Source of the DNA: Coriobacteriia bacterium
Lineage (GTDB): Bacteria; Actinomycetota; Coriobacteriia; Anaerosomatales; Anaerosomataceae
Length of the DNA stretch: 64,000 bases
Reading direction: 5' to 3'
Assembly (NCBI GenBank): GCA_030651765.1
Contig: JAUSBY010000002.1
Coordinates: 1-64,000, forward strand
Shown: one piece after another, positions 1 through 6,978 of the stretch
Layout of the letters: each line of letters opens with the position of its first letter
Position numbering within the stretch: position 1 is the first letter of the stretch
Notes under the pieces: generated by a model
Database searches by the model: none
Told to the model about the DNA's origin: nothing
Seen by the model: only the letters and a program-made list of their open reading frames with translations
Made by a program: the position numbers and the translations under genes

Positions 1-680
1 CCGGCCTGACCGACATCGATGGCGAGCTGCTCTTCGGCGGACTCGAGCCCGGTGTGTACACCGTGACCGAGACGCTTGAAGACGGCTGGACGAACATCAC
101 GCCGCTGTCGCAGGACGTGACCGTGGTCGATGGACAGACCGCATCGCTGTGGTTTGGCAATGTCGAGGAGTTCCTGCCGTTCACCGAACTCGATCTGGCG
201 ATCACCAAGCTCGCCAACAAGGCCGAGGCCGATCCGGGTGAGCTCATCACCTACACGCTCACGTACTGGAACACCGGCGAACTCGCGGCCTACAACTTCA
301 CCATCACCGACGACTTCGACGAGCGGTACGTGACGGTGGTCGACGCGGCCGGCGGAACTGTCGTCGGCGGCAAGATCACCTGGACGATCGCCGGTCCGCT
401 GGCGATGGAGGACGGGAAGCAGACCATCACCTACACGGTCCGCGTGAAGTCGGCTATGCCTGACGGTGTCACCAACGTCGACAACGTGGTCGTCATCGAT
501 CACCCGCTCGACAGTGATCCGTCGAACAACACCGACGATGAGCGCGTGGTCGTCCGGGTCGTCGTGGAAGAGCCGTTCCTGCCCTTCACCGGCGGCGAGT
601 ATGCACTACTGATCGCGATTGCGGCCGGTGCGGCGACGCTCGGCACGGCGCTTCGGCTCCGGCGCGATCAGGCAGCATAA
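1..680 (+). CDS. C-terminal part of LPFTG-anchored surface protein with SpaA-like and DUF11 domains (5' truncated)
   Basis: The reading frame is open from base 3, so the gene starts before the window; 225 residues are visible. The first ~45 residues resemble the end of a SpaA/prealbumin-like beta domain (a GLEPGVYTVTET-type strand). A DUF11-type extracellular repeat domain follows, with the usual 'adpGelitYTltywNtG' pattern and a late 'DPSNNTDDE' motif. The C-terminus is a classic sortase signal: LPFTG at 579-593, a hydrophobic helix, then a basic RLRRDQ tail. I infer covalent attachment to the cell envelope by a sortase, and a sortase gene lies 1.1 kb downstream. A second 'LPFTE' string near base 174 lacks the glycine and is internal. 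The role could be adhesion or cell-envelope structure; the substrate is unknown. Confidence 0.85.
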   Translation, partial: GLTDIDGELLFGGLEPGVYTVTETLEDGWTNITPLSQDVTVVDGQTASLWFGNVEEFLPFTELDLAITKLANKAEADPGELITYTLTYWNTGELAAYNFTITDDFDERYVTVVDAAGGTVVGGKITWTIAGPLAMEDGKQTITYTVRVKSAMPDGVTNVDNVVVIDHPLDSDPSNNTDDERVVVRVVVEEPFLPFTGGEYALLIAIAAGAATLGTALRLRRDQAA

Positions 681-731
681 CGTGTGATCCCCACCCCGAG
701 TAAGGGGCGGGATCCAGGGGCACGTTCGCTG

Positions 732-768
732 CACGAGGCGCGTCCGTCACAGGCGGGCGCGCCTCGTG
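732..768 (+). terminator. Rho-independent-type hairpin after the surface-protein gene
   Basis: CACGAGGCGCG at 732-742 pairs perfectly with CGCGCCTCGTG at 758-768 (11 bp). It lies 52 bases after the surface-protein stop. No long T-run follows, as is common in high-GC Actinomycetota. Confidence 0.6.
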
Positions 769-780
769 TGTCCGGAACAT

Positions 781-815
781 GACGAGACCCCGGGGAGGGT
801 GTCCGGGGTCTCGTC
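781..815 (-). terminator. Hairpin terminator between convergent genes
   Basis: GACGAGACCCCGG (781-793) and CCGGGGTCTCGTC (803-815) form a perfect 13-bp stem 22 bases beyond the stop codon of the minus-strand metalloprotease gene. It probably ends that transcript and may act in both directions. Confidence 0.65.
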
Positions 816-837
816 GGAATCGTCTCGGTTTGCGGTC

Positions 838-1440
838 TTACTTCGGCGGGACGTTCTCGCCCCAGTCGATGACGCCGTTGTCGCGCCAGTCGATGATGTG
901 CCAGATCTCGTGGCCGATGATCGTCTCGAGGCTCCGCGTGTGGGTCGGGCTGATCACGATACGTCCCGACTTGTAGTAGCAGATGGCCTGGTAACCCTTG
1001 GCGTCGCCGTAGGAGACCGTGGTGCCCTTGAGGATCGGGTACCTGCCGATGTAGCGATTCAGGATCGCCTGGGCGTCAGCTTTGCTTGGTGCGGGGGCCG
1101 ACGTGCTGGCGGCCTGCGTCGTGTTGGCGGTGGAGGTCCCAGTGGCGCGGGTGCCCGAGGTCGAGCGGGTGCCCGAGGTCGTTCGCGGCGCTGCGACGGT
1201 CTGAATCACCGTGGCTGACCGAGTGTGTGCTGCCACCGCGAGCCCCGTGGGGGACTCGGTGCCAGCGACGACCTTGCGGGCCACCTCGGCAGATGCGAGC
1301 TTGCTCTCGAAGTTATCGACATACTGCGCAGCGGATGCCGCAGACGGTGACGACAGGAGTCCGGCGGCCAGGACAGCGACCAGGACCGCTGCCACACTGC
1401 CAAGTACCGCACTGACCTTCGTTCTCTTGCTGTTCTTCAT
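838..1440 (-). CDS. Secreted HExxH zinc-metalloprotease-like protein under a c-di-GMP riboswitch
   Basis: This 200-residue protein has a basic N-terminus and a hydrophobic signal peptide (about residues 10-37, ending SAASA-A). A Thr/Ser/Ala-rich low-complexity linker (about 70-118) follows. The compact C-terminal domain carries GHEIWH, that is H177-E178-x-x-H181, the zinc-binding and catalytic motif of gluzincin/metzincin-type proteases. No cell-wall anchor or lipobox is visible, so it is probably released or held loosely in the envelope. The third zinc ligand is not obvious; D184, D187, D192 and E195 are candidates. The mRNA leader contains a c-di-GMP-I aptamer and a 12-codon leader ORF whose stop overlaps this ATG. 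Its neighbours are a sortase substrate and a sortase, suggesting it acts on surface proteins. The motif is clear, but the family and substrate are not recognised. Confidence 0.8.
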   Translation of the reverse strand: MKNSKRTKVSAVLGSVAAVLVAVLAAGLLSSPSAASAAQYVDNFESKLASAEVARKVVAGTESPTGLAVAAHTRSATVIQTVAAPRTTSGTRSTSGTRATGTSTANTTQAASTSAPAPSKADAQAILNRYIGRYPILKGTTVSYGDAKGYQAICYYKSGRIVISPTHTRSLETIIGHEIWHIIDWRDNGVIDWGENVPPK

Positions 1441-1475
1441 TTTGGATCGCCCCTATCCAAGGTCCGCACGCACAT
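1437..1475 (-). CDS. 12-codon leader peptide ORF translationally coupled to the metalloprotease
   Basis: On the minus strand an ATG at 1475-1473 opens the ORF MCVRTLDRGDPK, whose TGA (1439-1437) overlaps the protease ATG (1440-1438) as ATGA. A strong Shine-Dalgarno, GGAGGA at 1490-1485, lies 9 bases upstream of the leader ATG. The protease's own Shine-Dalgarno (AGGGG) sits in the loop of a hairpin with stem TTGGAT/ATCCAA, which a ribosome translating the leader would melt. Translation of this peptide is inferred. Confidence 0.45.
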   Translation of the reverse strand: MCVRTLDRGDPK

Positions 1476-1516
1476 CGGCCCGACTCCTCCCTCTAGGCTT
1501 GGGTGGTGTCGGGCCG
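1476..1516 (-). promoter_or_regulatory. Hairpin between riboswitch aptamer and start codons (possible expression platform)
   Basis: CGGCCCGAC (1516-1508) pairs with GTCGGGCCG (1484-1476) in a perfect 9-bp stem. The loop contains the GGGAGGA Shine-Dalgarno of the leader ORF. No U-tract follows, so control of translation is more likely than transcription termination. How it switches with the aptamer cannot be settled by eye. Confidence 0.45.
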
Positions 1517-1535
1517 GCGTATCGCGTGGGCTCGA

Positions 1536-1632
1536 ACCTTCGGTAGTCCGGCTGTCGTGGGAGGGTGATCCTCCGGTAGACCCGTGACTTTGCGTGGTCG
1601 GTCTTTCGACCGTCCTTGCCTTTTCGGGAGCG
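1536..1632 (-). promoter_or_regulatory. Cyclic di-GMP-I (GEMM) riboswitch
   Basis: Read on the minus strand, the conserved GEMM-I blocks occur in order. GGCAAGG is at 1620-1614. A 5-bp stem CGGTC/GACCG is capped by a GAAA tetraloop (1607-1604). ACGCAAAGTCACGGG (1595-1581) contains the invariant ACGCAAAG. A second arm begins TCTACC and has a GGAGG/CCTCC apical stem. The tetraloop-receptor side GACAGCCGGACTACCG ends at 1541. This matches the class I c-di-GMP aptamer layout (P1b with GNRA loop, J1/2 'CGCAAAG', P2 with 'AGCCGG..UACCG'). It lies about 100 bases upstream of the secreted metalloprotease start on the same strand. Confidence is high for the aptamer; the on/off sense is unknown. Confidence 0.88.
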
Positions 1633-1704
1633 TTCCGATCTGCGCTTTTCAAGGTCTCTCACGTACACTGAGGTTATCGGCAGGGCAGCGCTGGGACTTA
1701 ACGT

Positions 1705-1728
1705 CTTCTGTGTGATTCGTCACAGAAG
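1705..1728. promoter_or_regulatory. Perfect inverted repeat in the metalloprotease/sortase divergent region
   Basis: CTTCTGTG (1705-1712) and CACAGAAG (1721-1728) form an 8-bp perfect dyad around an 8-base centre. It lies between the riboswitch transcript (leftward) and the sortase (rightward), a position that suits an operator for either. No cognate regulator is recognised. Confidence 0.4.
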
Positions 1729-1779
1729 AATGGTGAGACAGGTCACACCGCGTGCCCGATGACCGGGAGGTCGGTGGGT

Positions 1780-2448
1780 GTGAAGCGTTCAGTCAGGTGG
1801 CGCCATGCGGTGGGCAATCTGCTGCTGGGGATCTCGATCGGGCTTCTCGCCTACTACTCGCTGACGACGCTCATGGGCTGGCTCGCCCAGCGCGACCTGC
1901 GCGACCGCGCGGGGGACGTCGCCGCGTACGATTCGGGCGCACCCGAGGGCTTGCTGTCGGGCAGCGGCCCTGCGATGGACTTCAGCGGGTGGGCCGAGGA
2001 GGACCGCGTGTACTGGGATGCGCTTCCGGCGGGGGAGGCGTTTGGCCGCCTCGTGATCGTCGACATGAATATCGACGTCATGGTCATCAAGGGGGTCACT
2101 ACGGCCGACCTGCGGCAGGGGCCCGGCTGGATAGACTGGACCGATCTGCCGGGGCCGAGCGGCACATGCGGGATATCCGGTCACCGCACGACGTACGGCG
2201 CACCGTTTCGTCGGCTTGATGAGCTCACCGAGGGTGATACCATCGATCTGTACTCGCCGTATCGTCGCTATCGGTACACCGTGACGCGATCACTCGTGGT
2301 GCGACCGAGTCAGGTCGAAGTCGTGGCATCCACCGAGCGTCCATCACTTACGCTCACCGCGTGTCACCCGCCGTACAGCGCGACATACCGGCTTGCGGTG
2401 CAGGCGGATCTCGTGGAAGTGCGACGGGTGGACGAATCCACAGACTAA
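1780..2448 (+). CDS. Sortase (class E/D-like), membrane-anchored transpeptidase
   Basis: Sortases cleave the LPxTG-type signal and attach the protein to the envelope. This 222-residue protein has one N-terminal membrane segment (about residues 10-32) and a C-terminal sortase fold. The catalytic set is visible: H135 in ISGHRTTYGAPF, C195 in TLTACHPP and R204 in ATYRL. The TLxxCxP motif resembles actinobacterial class E enzymes. I chose GTG 1780 because GGGAGG (1765-1770) stands 9 bases ahead; an ATG at 1759 has no such site. The LPFTG protein at the left edge is a likely substrate. The next gene, an epimerase, begins 10 bases after the stop, so the two may be co-transcribed. Confidence 0.9.
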   Translation: MKRSVRWRHAVGNLLLGISIGLLAYYSLTTLMGWLAQRDLRDRAGDVAAYDSGAPEGLLSGSGPAMDFSGWAEEDRVYWDALPAGEAFGRLVIVDMNIDVMVIKGVTTADLRQGPGWIDWTDLPGPSGTCGISGHRTTYGAPFRRLDELTEGDTIDLYSPYRRYRYTVTRSLVVRPSQVEVVASTERPSLTLTACHPPYSATYRLAVQADLVEVRRVDESTD

Positions 2449-2458
2449 GGAGCGGCGC

Positions 2459-3400
2459 ATGCGTGTCGTAGTCACGGGCGGGGCGGGGTTCATCGGCGGA
2501 AGCCTGGTGCATGCGCTTATCGGCGGCGGGGCCGAGGTCACGATCCTCGACGATCTGTCTACCGGCTCTATGGACAACGTCCACCCCGCTGCGGCGTTTC
2601 GCTGCATCGACATCACCGACGATGCGAGCCGCGCTGTGATCGAGGCCGCCCGACCCGAGGTGATCGTTCACCTCGCCGCTCAGGTGAGCGTCGCGGTGTC
2701 GGTCGCGGACCCCGATCACGATTGGGCCGTCAACGTCGGGGGGACGCGCGCTGTCGCTGAGGCGGCTGTCTCCGCAGGTGCGCGCCGCGTGATCTTCGCC
2801 TCCTCGGCGGCGGTCTACGGCGAGCCGGTGAAGCTTCCACTCACTGAAGAATCGCCCACCGAACCCGCCGTCCCCTACGGGCACTCGAAGCTCGAGGCCG
2901 AGCGCGTGTTGGACGAGGTCCTGAGGCCCGCCGGCGTCGACTTCGCGTGCCTGCGGTTCGCCAACGTCTACGGGCCGCGTCAGCGCGCCGATGGCGAGGG
3001 CGGCGTCGTCGCCGAGTTCGCATCGCGTATGGCGTCGGGCACCGCGCCGGTCATCTTCGGGACCGGGACCCAGACGCGTGACTTCATCTTCGTGGCCGAC
3101 GTCGTCGGCGCGTGCGTCGCCGCCGCCGAGTACGAAGGGGTGCTCGCGGGGCCGGGACCCGCGGGGCCTGCGTACAACGTCTCGACCGGACGGGCCACGT
3201 CGGTGTCCATGCTTGCCGAGGGGCTGCGCGTCGCGATGCGGTATGCGGGCGAGATCGGACGCGAGCCCGCCCGCGACGGAGATGTGGAGGCGAGTGTGCT
3301 CTCACCCGAGAAGGCGGCCGGGACGTTCGGGTGGCGTGCGGCGGTCGACCTGCAGCATGGCCTCGGCGTCACCGCGGCGTGGTTCTCCCGATCGCGATGA
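2459..3400 (+). CDS. NAD-dependent sugar epimerase/dehydratase (UDP-glucose 4-epimerase-like)
   Basis: Extended short-chain dehydrogenase of 313 residues. The N-terminal Rossmann motif GGAGFIGG binds NAD. A central SSAAVYG supplies the serine/threonine, and YGHSKLEAE supplies the YxxxK catalytic pair. 'FANVYGPRQ' and 'TRDFIFVADVV' are typical of GalE/GalE-like enzymes acting on nucleotide sugars. The ATG at 2459 has AAGGAG (2447-2452), which overlaps the sortase stop, and the gene ends in an ATGA overlap with the next one. The sugar specificity (UDP-Glc, UDP-GlcNAc or other) cannot be told by eye. A role in cell-surface polysaccharide is plausible from the sortase context. Confidence 0.85.
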   Translation: MRVVVTGGAGFIGGSLVHALIGGGAEVTILDDLSTGSMDNVHPAAAFRCIDITDDASRAVIEAARPEVIVHLAAQVSVAVSVADPDHDWAVNVGGTRAVAEAAVSAGARRVIFASSAAVYGEPVKLPLTEESPTEPAVPYGHSKLEAERVLDEVLRPAGVDFACLRFANVYGPRQRADGEGGVVAEFASRMASGTAPVIFGTGTQTRDFIFVADVVGACVAAAEYEGVLAGPGPAGPAYNVSTGRATSVSMLAEGLRVAMRYAGEIGREPARDGDVEASVLSPEKAAGTFGWRAAVDLQHGLGVTAAWFSRSR

Positions 3401-3963
3401 GCGAGCCGGGCGACGACGCGGACCTCACAGGCCTGGATCAGGTGTTTCGCGACAAGGCGGCCGCGGAGATCGCATCGGCTGAGAATCTCATCCCCGGTGA
3501 CTCCATAGTGCGTGCGTCCGGAGACGAGCTCGCCGATGTCGTGCTCCTCAAGGGCGAGTCGGGTCCCGCCGATGTCGAGCATCTCCGGGCACTCGCGGGG
3601 GCCGATGGCGAGGCTGCTGACAAGGCGCTCGACGCACTCGGCATGCCACAGGGCCGGTTTCGCGTCTGCACGCGGGTCGGGGATGCGGACGTGGCCGCGC
3701 GGCTCGAACGGCTGCGGCTCATCATCGAGGCGGTCGATCCCCGGACCGTGGTGGCGCTCGATCCGGCCGCAGCTTCGGACATCGCGCAGGCGTACGGTGC
3801 TCCCGCCCTCACGCCCGGGGTGCCGACGACCGTGGGGGGGCGGCGCGTGCTTGCTCTCGACGGGCTGGAGGCCTCGCTGGCCGATGCTACTCTGAAGCGC
3901 CGTGTGTGGCGTCAGCTCCAGGCACTCGGCACCGGTGCCAGAACGCACGACGGGCGCCCCTGA
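3397..3963 (+). CDS. Uncharacterised protein, possibly a degenerate uracil-DNA-glycosylase-fold protein
   Basis: The 188-residue protein starts at ATG 3397 inside the epimerase stop (ATGA). Its order of elements loosely follows family 4 uracil-DNA glycosylases: an early 'VVLLKGESGP' where the family has GEAPG, an 'RLRLIIEAVDPRTVVALDPAAA' stretch matching the 'I.P..IV.LG..A' region, and a terminal 'RRVWRQLQAL' like the 'K.W.DL' end. The four [4Fe-4S] cysteines and the catalytic 'GEAPG' residues are missing (one Cys in total), so enzymatic activity is doubtful. It could be a structural relative or an unrelated protein. Resemblance is by eye only. Confidence 0.5.
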   Translation: MSEPGDDADLTGLDQVFRDKAAAEIASAENLIPGDSIVRASGDELADVVLLKGESGPADVEHLRALAGADGEAADKALDALGMPQGRFRVCTRVGDADVAARLERLRLIIEAVDPRTVVALDPAAASDIAQAYGAPALTPGVPTTVGGRRVLALDGLEASLADATLKRRVWRQLQALGTGARTHDGRP

Positions 3964-3972
3964 GGACGCCCG
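3951..3972. terminator. Short hairpin at convergent gene ends
   Basis: CGGGCG (3951-3956) and CGCCCG (3967-3972) form a 6-bp stem overlapping the stop of the preceding gene, between it and the convergent ferredoxin gene. Weak candidate. Confidence 0.3.
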
Positions 3973-4001
3973 CGTAGATGCCGATCCGATCTCCGGAGCG
4001 G

Positions 4002-4190
4002 CTACTCTTCCTCGATCTCCGTGATCGCGCCCATCGGGCACTCCTCCATGCACGTGCTGCATGCCGTGCAGTCGTCCTCGTTCACCGGCTCGGCAACTTC
4101 CTCCACGAGTTCGATGACTCCTTCGGGGCAGGCATCGACGCAGATGCCGCAGCCGGAGCAGTCGTCCGCGTTGATGATCGGTCGGGGCAT
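4002..4190 (-). CDS. 2[4Fe-4S] ferredoxin
   Basis: A 62-residue bacterial-type ferredoxin. Two cluster motifs are complete: CSGCGICVDACP and CTACSTCMEECP, each CxxCxxCxxxCP, so it should hold two [4Fe-4S] clusters and carry low-potential electrons in the cytoplasm. The C-terminus is acidic (EIEEE). The ATG at 4190 has AAAGGAG spaced normally; longer upstream frames have no ribosome site. It stands alone, convergent with the preceding gene and divergent from the heat-shock cluster, so its redox partner is not indicated by context. Confidence 0.93.
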   Translation of the reverse strand: MPRPIINADDCSGCGICVDACPEGVIELVEEVAEPVNEDDCTACSTCMEECPMGAITEIEEE

Positions 4191-4282
4191 GGGGGCTCTC
4201 CTTTGAAGTGCTACACCACACGCGTGCGGCGGCGGATATGTCGCAGGGATAGTACCGAAGGGCGGGTGCGCATGCAAGCGAC

Positions 4283-4300
4283 CCGAACCGTTCGGTTCGG
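4283..4300. promoter_or_regulatory. Perfect dyad CCGAACCG-TT-CGGTTCGG
   Basis: 8-bp arms around a 2-base centre, in the 334-base gap between the ferredoxin gene and dnaK, about 100 bases upstream of the dnaK promoter. A candidate operator for the ferredoxin or for dnaK; regulator unknown. The rest of this gap shows no ORF I would defend. Confidence 0.4.
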
Positions 4301-4402
4301 CACCTCGCGGCCCGCCGGGTCCGACATCCGCCATCTGCGGGCTCGGCGAGTCCGTTTCATCCCAGGGTGATGCGGGCATAGTGTACAGGCACAGTAAGAT
4401 AA

Positions 4403-4432
4403 CTTGACAATCAGACACTCAGATTTCACAAT
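4403..4432 (+). promoter_or_regulatory. dnaK promoter with HAIR (HspR) operator
   Basis: CTTGACA-N7-ACTCAGA (4403-4423) matches the HspR-associated inverted repeat consensus CTTGAGT-N7-ACTCAAG at 10 of 14 arm positions. The same bases hold a -35-like TTGACA (4404-4409), with CACAAT (4427-4432) 17 bases downstream as a poor -10. Overlap of operator and promoter fits repression by HspR, encoded 4th in the operon. Confidence 0.65.
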
Positions 4433-4524
4433 GGCACGCAGCGTCCTCACGGACGTTGTTCTCGCGTATAGGAAACCAGGCCGCTTCGGACCTACCGGAG
4501 GGGCTCTGAAAGGAGCATCACGAC

Positions 4525-6414
4525 ATGGGCAAGATAATCGGCATCGACCTGGGCACCACCAACTCGGCGGTCGCGGTCATGGAGGGCGGCGAGCCCACCA
4601 TCATCGTGAACGCCGAAGGCGACCGGACCACACCGTCGGTCGTCGCGTTCCGCAAGGACGGAGAGCGCATCGTCGGCAAGGCCGCCAAGAACCAGGCGAT
4701 CACCAACCCCGAGCACACCGTCACCTCCATCAAGCGTTTCGTCGGCCGCCGGTTCGAGGAGACGAAGTCGGAACGCGGCACCATCGCGTACACCGTGGAG
4801 AAGGGCAAGGACGGCCGCGCCGTCGTCGCCGTCGAGGACACGCATCTGACTCCCGAGGAGATCTCGGCGATGGTCATCGGCAAGCTGAAGGCCGATGCGG
4901 AGGCGTACCTCGGCCATCCGGTCACCGAGGCGGTCATCACCGTCCCGGCGTACTTCAACGATATGCAGCGCCAGGCCACGAAAGACGCGGGCAAGATCGC
5001 GGGCCTCGAGGTCAAGCGCATCATCAACGAGCCCACGGCGGCCGCGCTTGCGTACGGCCTCGACAAGGGCGCCCACGACCAGACGATTCTCGTGTTCGAC
5101 CTCGGCGGCGGCACGTTCGACGTCTCCGTACTCGAGATCGGTGACGGCGTGTTCGAGGTCAAGAGCACCTCGGGAGATAACCACCTCGGCGGCGACGATT
5201 GGGACCAGCGCGTCATCGACTGGCTCGCCGAGAAGTTCTCCGGCGACCACGGTATCGATCTCCGTGTCGACAAGATGGCACTCCAGCGCCTCAAGGACGC
5301 GGCTGAGAAGGCCAAGATCGAGCTCTCGACCACGCAGACGGCACAGATCAACCTGCCGTTCGTCACGGCCGACGCTTCGGGCCCGAAGCATCTGGATTAC
5401 ACGCTCACGCGCGCCGAGTTCCAGAAGATCACGAGCGACCTGCTCGAACGGTGTAAGAAGCCGGTGGAGACGGCGATCAAGGACGCGGGCATCAAGGCCG
5501 CCGACATCGACCACGTCATCCTCGTCGGTGGCTCGACCCGCATGCCGGCGGTGCAGGAGCTCGTCAAGGGCATCACCGGTAAGGACCCGCACAAGGGCGT
5601 CAACCCGGACGAGGTCGTGGCGGTCGGCGCCGCGATCCAGGGCGGCGTGCTCGGCGGGGACGTCAAGGACATCCTTCTGCTCGACGTGACACCGCTTGCG
5701 CTGGGCGTCGAGACCCTTGGTGGCGTGATGACCAAGCTCATCGAGCGCAACACCACCATCCCGACCCGCAAGAGCGAGACCTTCACGACCGCAGCCGACG
5801 GACAGAGCAGCGTGGAGATCCACGTGCTCCAGGGCGAGCGCGAGATGGCTGCGTACAACAAGACGCTCGGCAAGTTCCACCTCATGAACATCCCGCCAGC
5901 GCCTCGCGGCGTGCCGCAGATCGAGGTGACGTTCGATATCGACGCCAACGGTATCGTCAACGTCTCGGCCAAGGACCGCGGCACCGGCCAGGAGCAGAAG
6001 ATCACCATCACCGGTACGACGGCGCTCTCCGACGAAGAGGTCGAGCGCATGGTCACCGACGCCGAGTCGCACGCCGACGAGGACAAGAAGAAGAAGGAAG
6101 AGGCCGAGGTGCGCAACACTGCCGACAGCCTCGTTTACGGTACCGAGAAGACGCTTGTCGACCTCGGCGACAAGGTCCCGGAAGAGACGCGTACCGATGT
6201 CGAGGCTGCGGTAGCCGAGCTCAAGACCGCCCTTGAAGGCGACGACACCGAGACCATCGCAACTGCGATGGCCGCGCTCCAGGAGAAGAGCTACAAGCTG
6301 GCGGAGATCGTGTACCAGGAGGCATCCGACGAGCAGGCAGCCGAGGGCGACGCCGGCGAGAACGGCGCCGACGAGGAAGTGGCGGACTACGAAGTCGTCG
6401 ATGAGGACGAGTAG
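4525..6414 (+). CDS. dnaK: Chaperone DnaK (Hsp70)
   Basis: ATP-dependent chaperone of 629 residues, full length. The nucleotide-binding domain starts GIDLGTTNS and has the Hsp70 signatures '[10 protein letters not shown]' and '[14 protein letters not shown]'. The substrate-binding domain begins near residue 385 and the tail is acidic. The N-terminus lacks the insertion found in Gram-negative DnaK, as expected for Gram-positives. AAAGGAG (4509-4515) precedes the ATG. First gene of the dnaK-grpE-dnaJ-hspR operon; the HAIR element upstream suggests repression by HspR, with DnaK as probable co-repressor as known in Streptomyces. Confidence 0.98.
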   Translation: MGKIIGIDLGTTNSAVAVMEGGEPTIIVNAEGDRTTPSVVAFRKDGERIVGKAAKNQAITNPEHTVTSIKRFVGRRFEETKSERGTIAYTVEKGKDGRAVVAVEDTHLTPEEISAMVIGKLKADAEAYLGHPVTEAVITVPAYFNDMQRQATKDAGKIAGLEVKRIINEPTAAALAYGLDKGAHDQTILVFDLGGGTFDVSVLEIGDGVFEVKSTSGDNHLGGDDWDQRVIDWLAEKFSGDHGIDLRVDKMALQRLKDAAEKAKIELSTTQTAQINLPFVTADASGPKHLDYTLTRAEFQKITSDLLERCKKPVETAIKDAGIKAADIDHVILVGGSTRMPAVQELVKGITGKDPHKGVNPDEVVAVGAAIQGGVLGGDVKDILLLDVTPLALGVETLGGVMTKLIERNTTIPTRKSETFTTAADGQSSVEIHVLQGEREMAAYNKTLGKFHLMNIPPAPRGVPQIEVTFDIDANGIVNVSAKDRGTGQEQKITITGTTALSDEEVERMVTDAESHADEDKKKKEEAEVRNTADSLVYGTEKTLVDLGDKVPEETRTDVEAAVAELKTALEGDDTETIATAMAALQEKSYKLAEIVYQEASDEQAAEGDAGENGADEEVADYEVVDEDE

Positions 6415-6416
6415 CC

Positions 6417-6968
6417 ATGACCGATCCCAAGGACACCACCCCGCTCGACCCTGAGCTCGAGGGCGACCTGGGCGCAGAGTACGAGTTCAGGGGCGATGTG
6501 CTGGAAGGTGAACTCGAGCGTGCGCGCGCCGAAGCGGCCGCGCACCTCGAGACCGCCCAGCGCGTGCAGGCGGAGTTCGACAACTATCGGCGTCGTGTAG
6601 CCCGCGACGCCGAAGACGCCGCCAAGCGCGCCGGGCAACGCGTCATCGCCGAGATGTTGCCCGCGATCGACAACCTGGAGCGGGCGCTCATCCACGCCGA
6701 GGCGGGCGACAACGTCGCCGAGCTCGCCGACGGCGTGCGCATGGTGCTCGATCAGGTGCTGGACGTTCTCGGCAAGGAGGGCGTCGAGCGCATCGACCCC
6801 GTTGGCGAGCCGTTCGATCCGAACGAGCACCAGGCAGTCGGCCAGGCACGGCGTGTGGATCTGCCGGACGGCACGGTGGTCGAGGTCTACGAGCGCGGTT
6901 ACCGCATGCACGGTCGTATCCTGCGGCCGGCGATGGTCGTGGTGAGCACCGGAGGCCCGCACGCCTAA
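6417..6968 (+). CDS. grpE: Nucleotide exchange factor GrpE
   Basis: 183-residue co-chaperone that releases ADP from DnaK. The N-terminal half is a long charged helix (about residues 25-75, '[18 protein letters not shown]'), followed by '[12 protein letters not shown]', the conserved dimer helix. The C-terminal beta domain contains '[14 protein letters not shown]' and '[17 protein letters not shown]', both diagnostic. It starts 2 bases after the dnaK stop, so translation is probably coupled. Confidence 0.97.
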   Translation: MTDPKDTTPLDPELEGDLGAEYEFRGDVLEGELERARAEAAAHLETAQRVQAEFDNYRRRVARDAEDAAKRAGQRVIAEMLPAIDNLERALIHAEAGDNVAELADGVRMVLDQVLDVLGKEGVERIDPVGEPFDPNEHQAVGQARRVDLPDGTVVEVYERGYRMHGRILRPAMVVVSTGGPHA

Positions 6969-6978
6969 GGAGCCGACG

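Noticed and set aside
1437-1652. 71-codon frame covering the riboswitch
   Set aside because: Its upstream part is the aptamer RNA; only the last 12 codons, with their own ATG and ribosome site, are kept as a leader ORF.
4492-6072. Long antisense frame opposite dnaK
   Set aside because: Mirror of conserved dnaK codons; DnaK is unambiguous.
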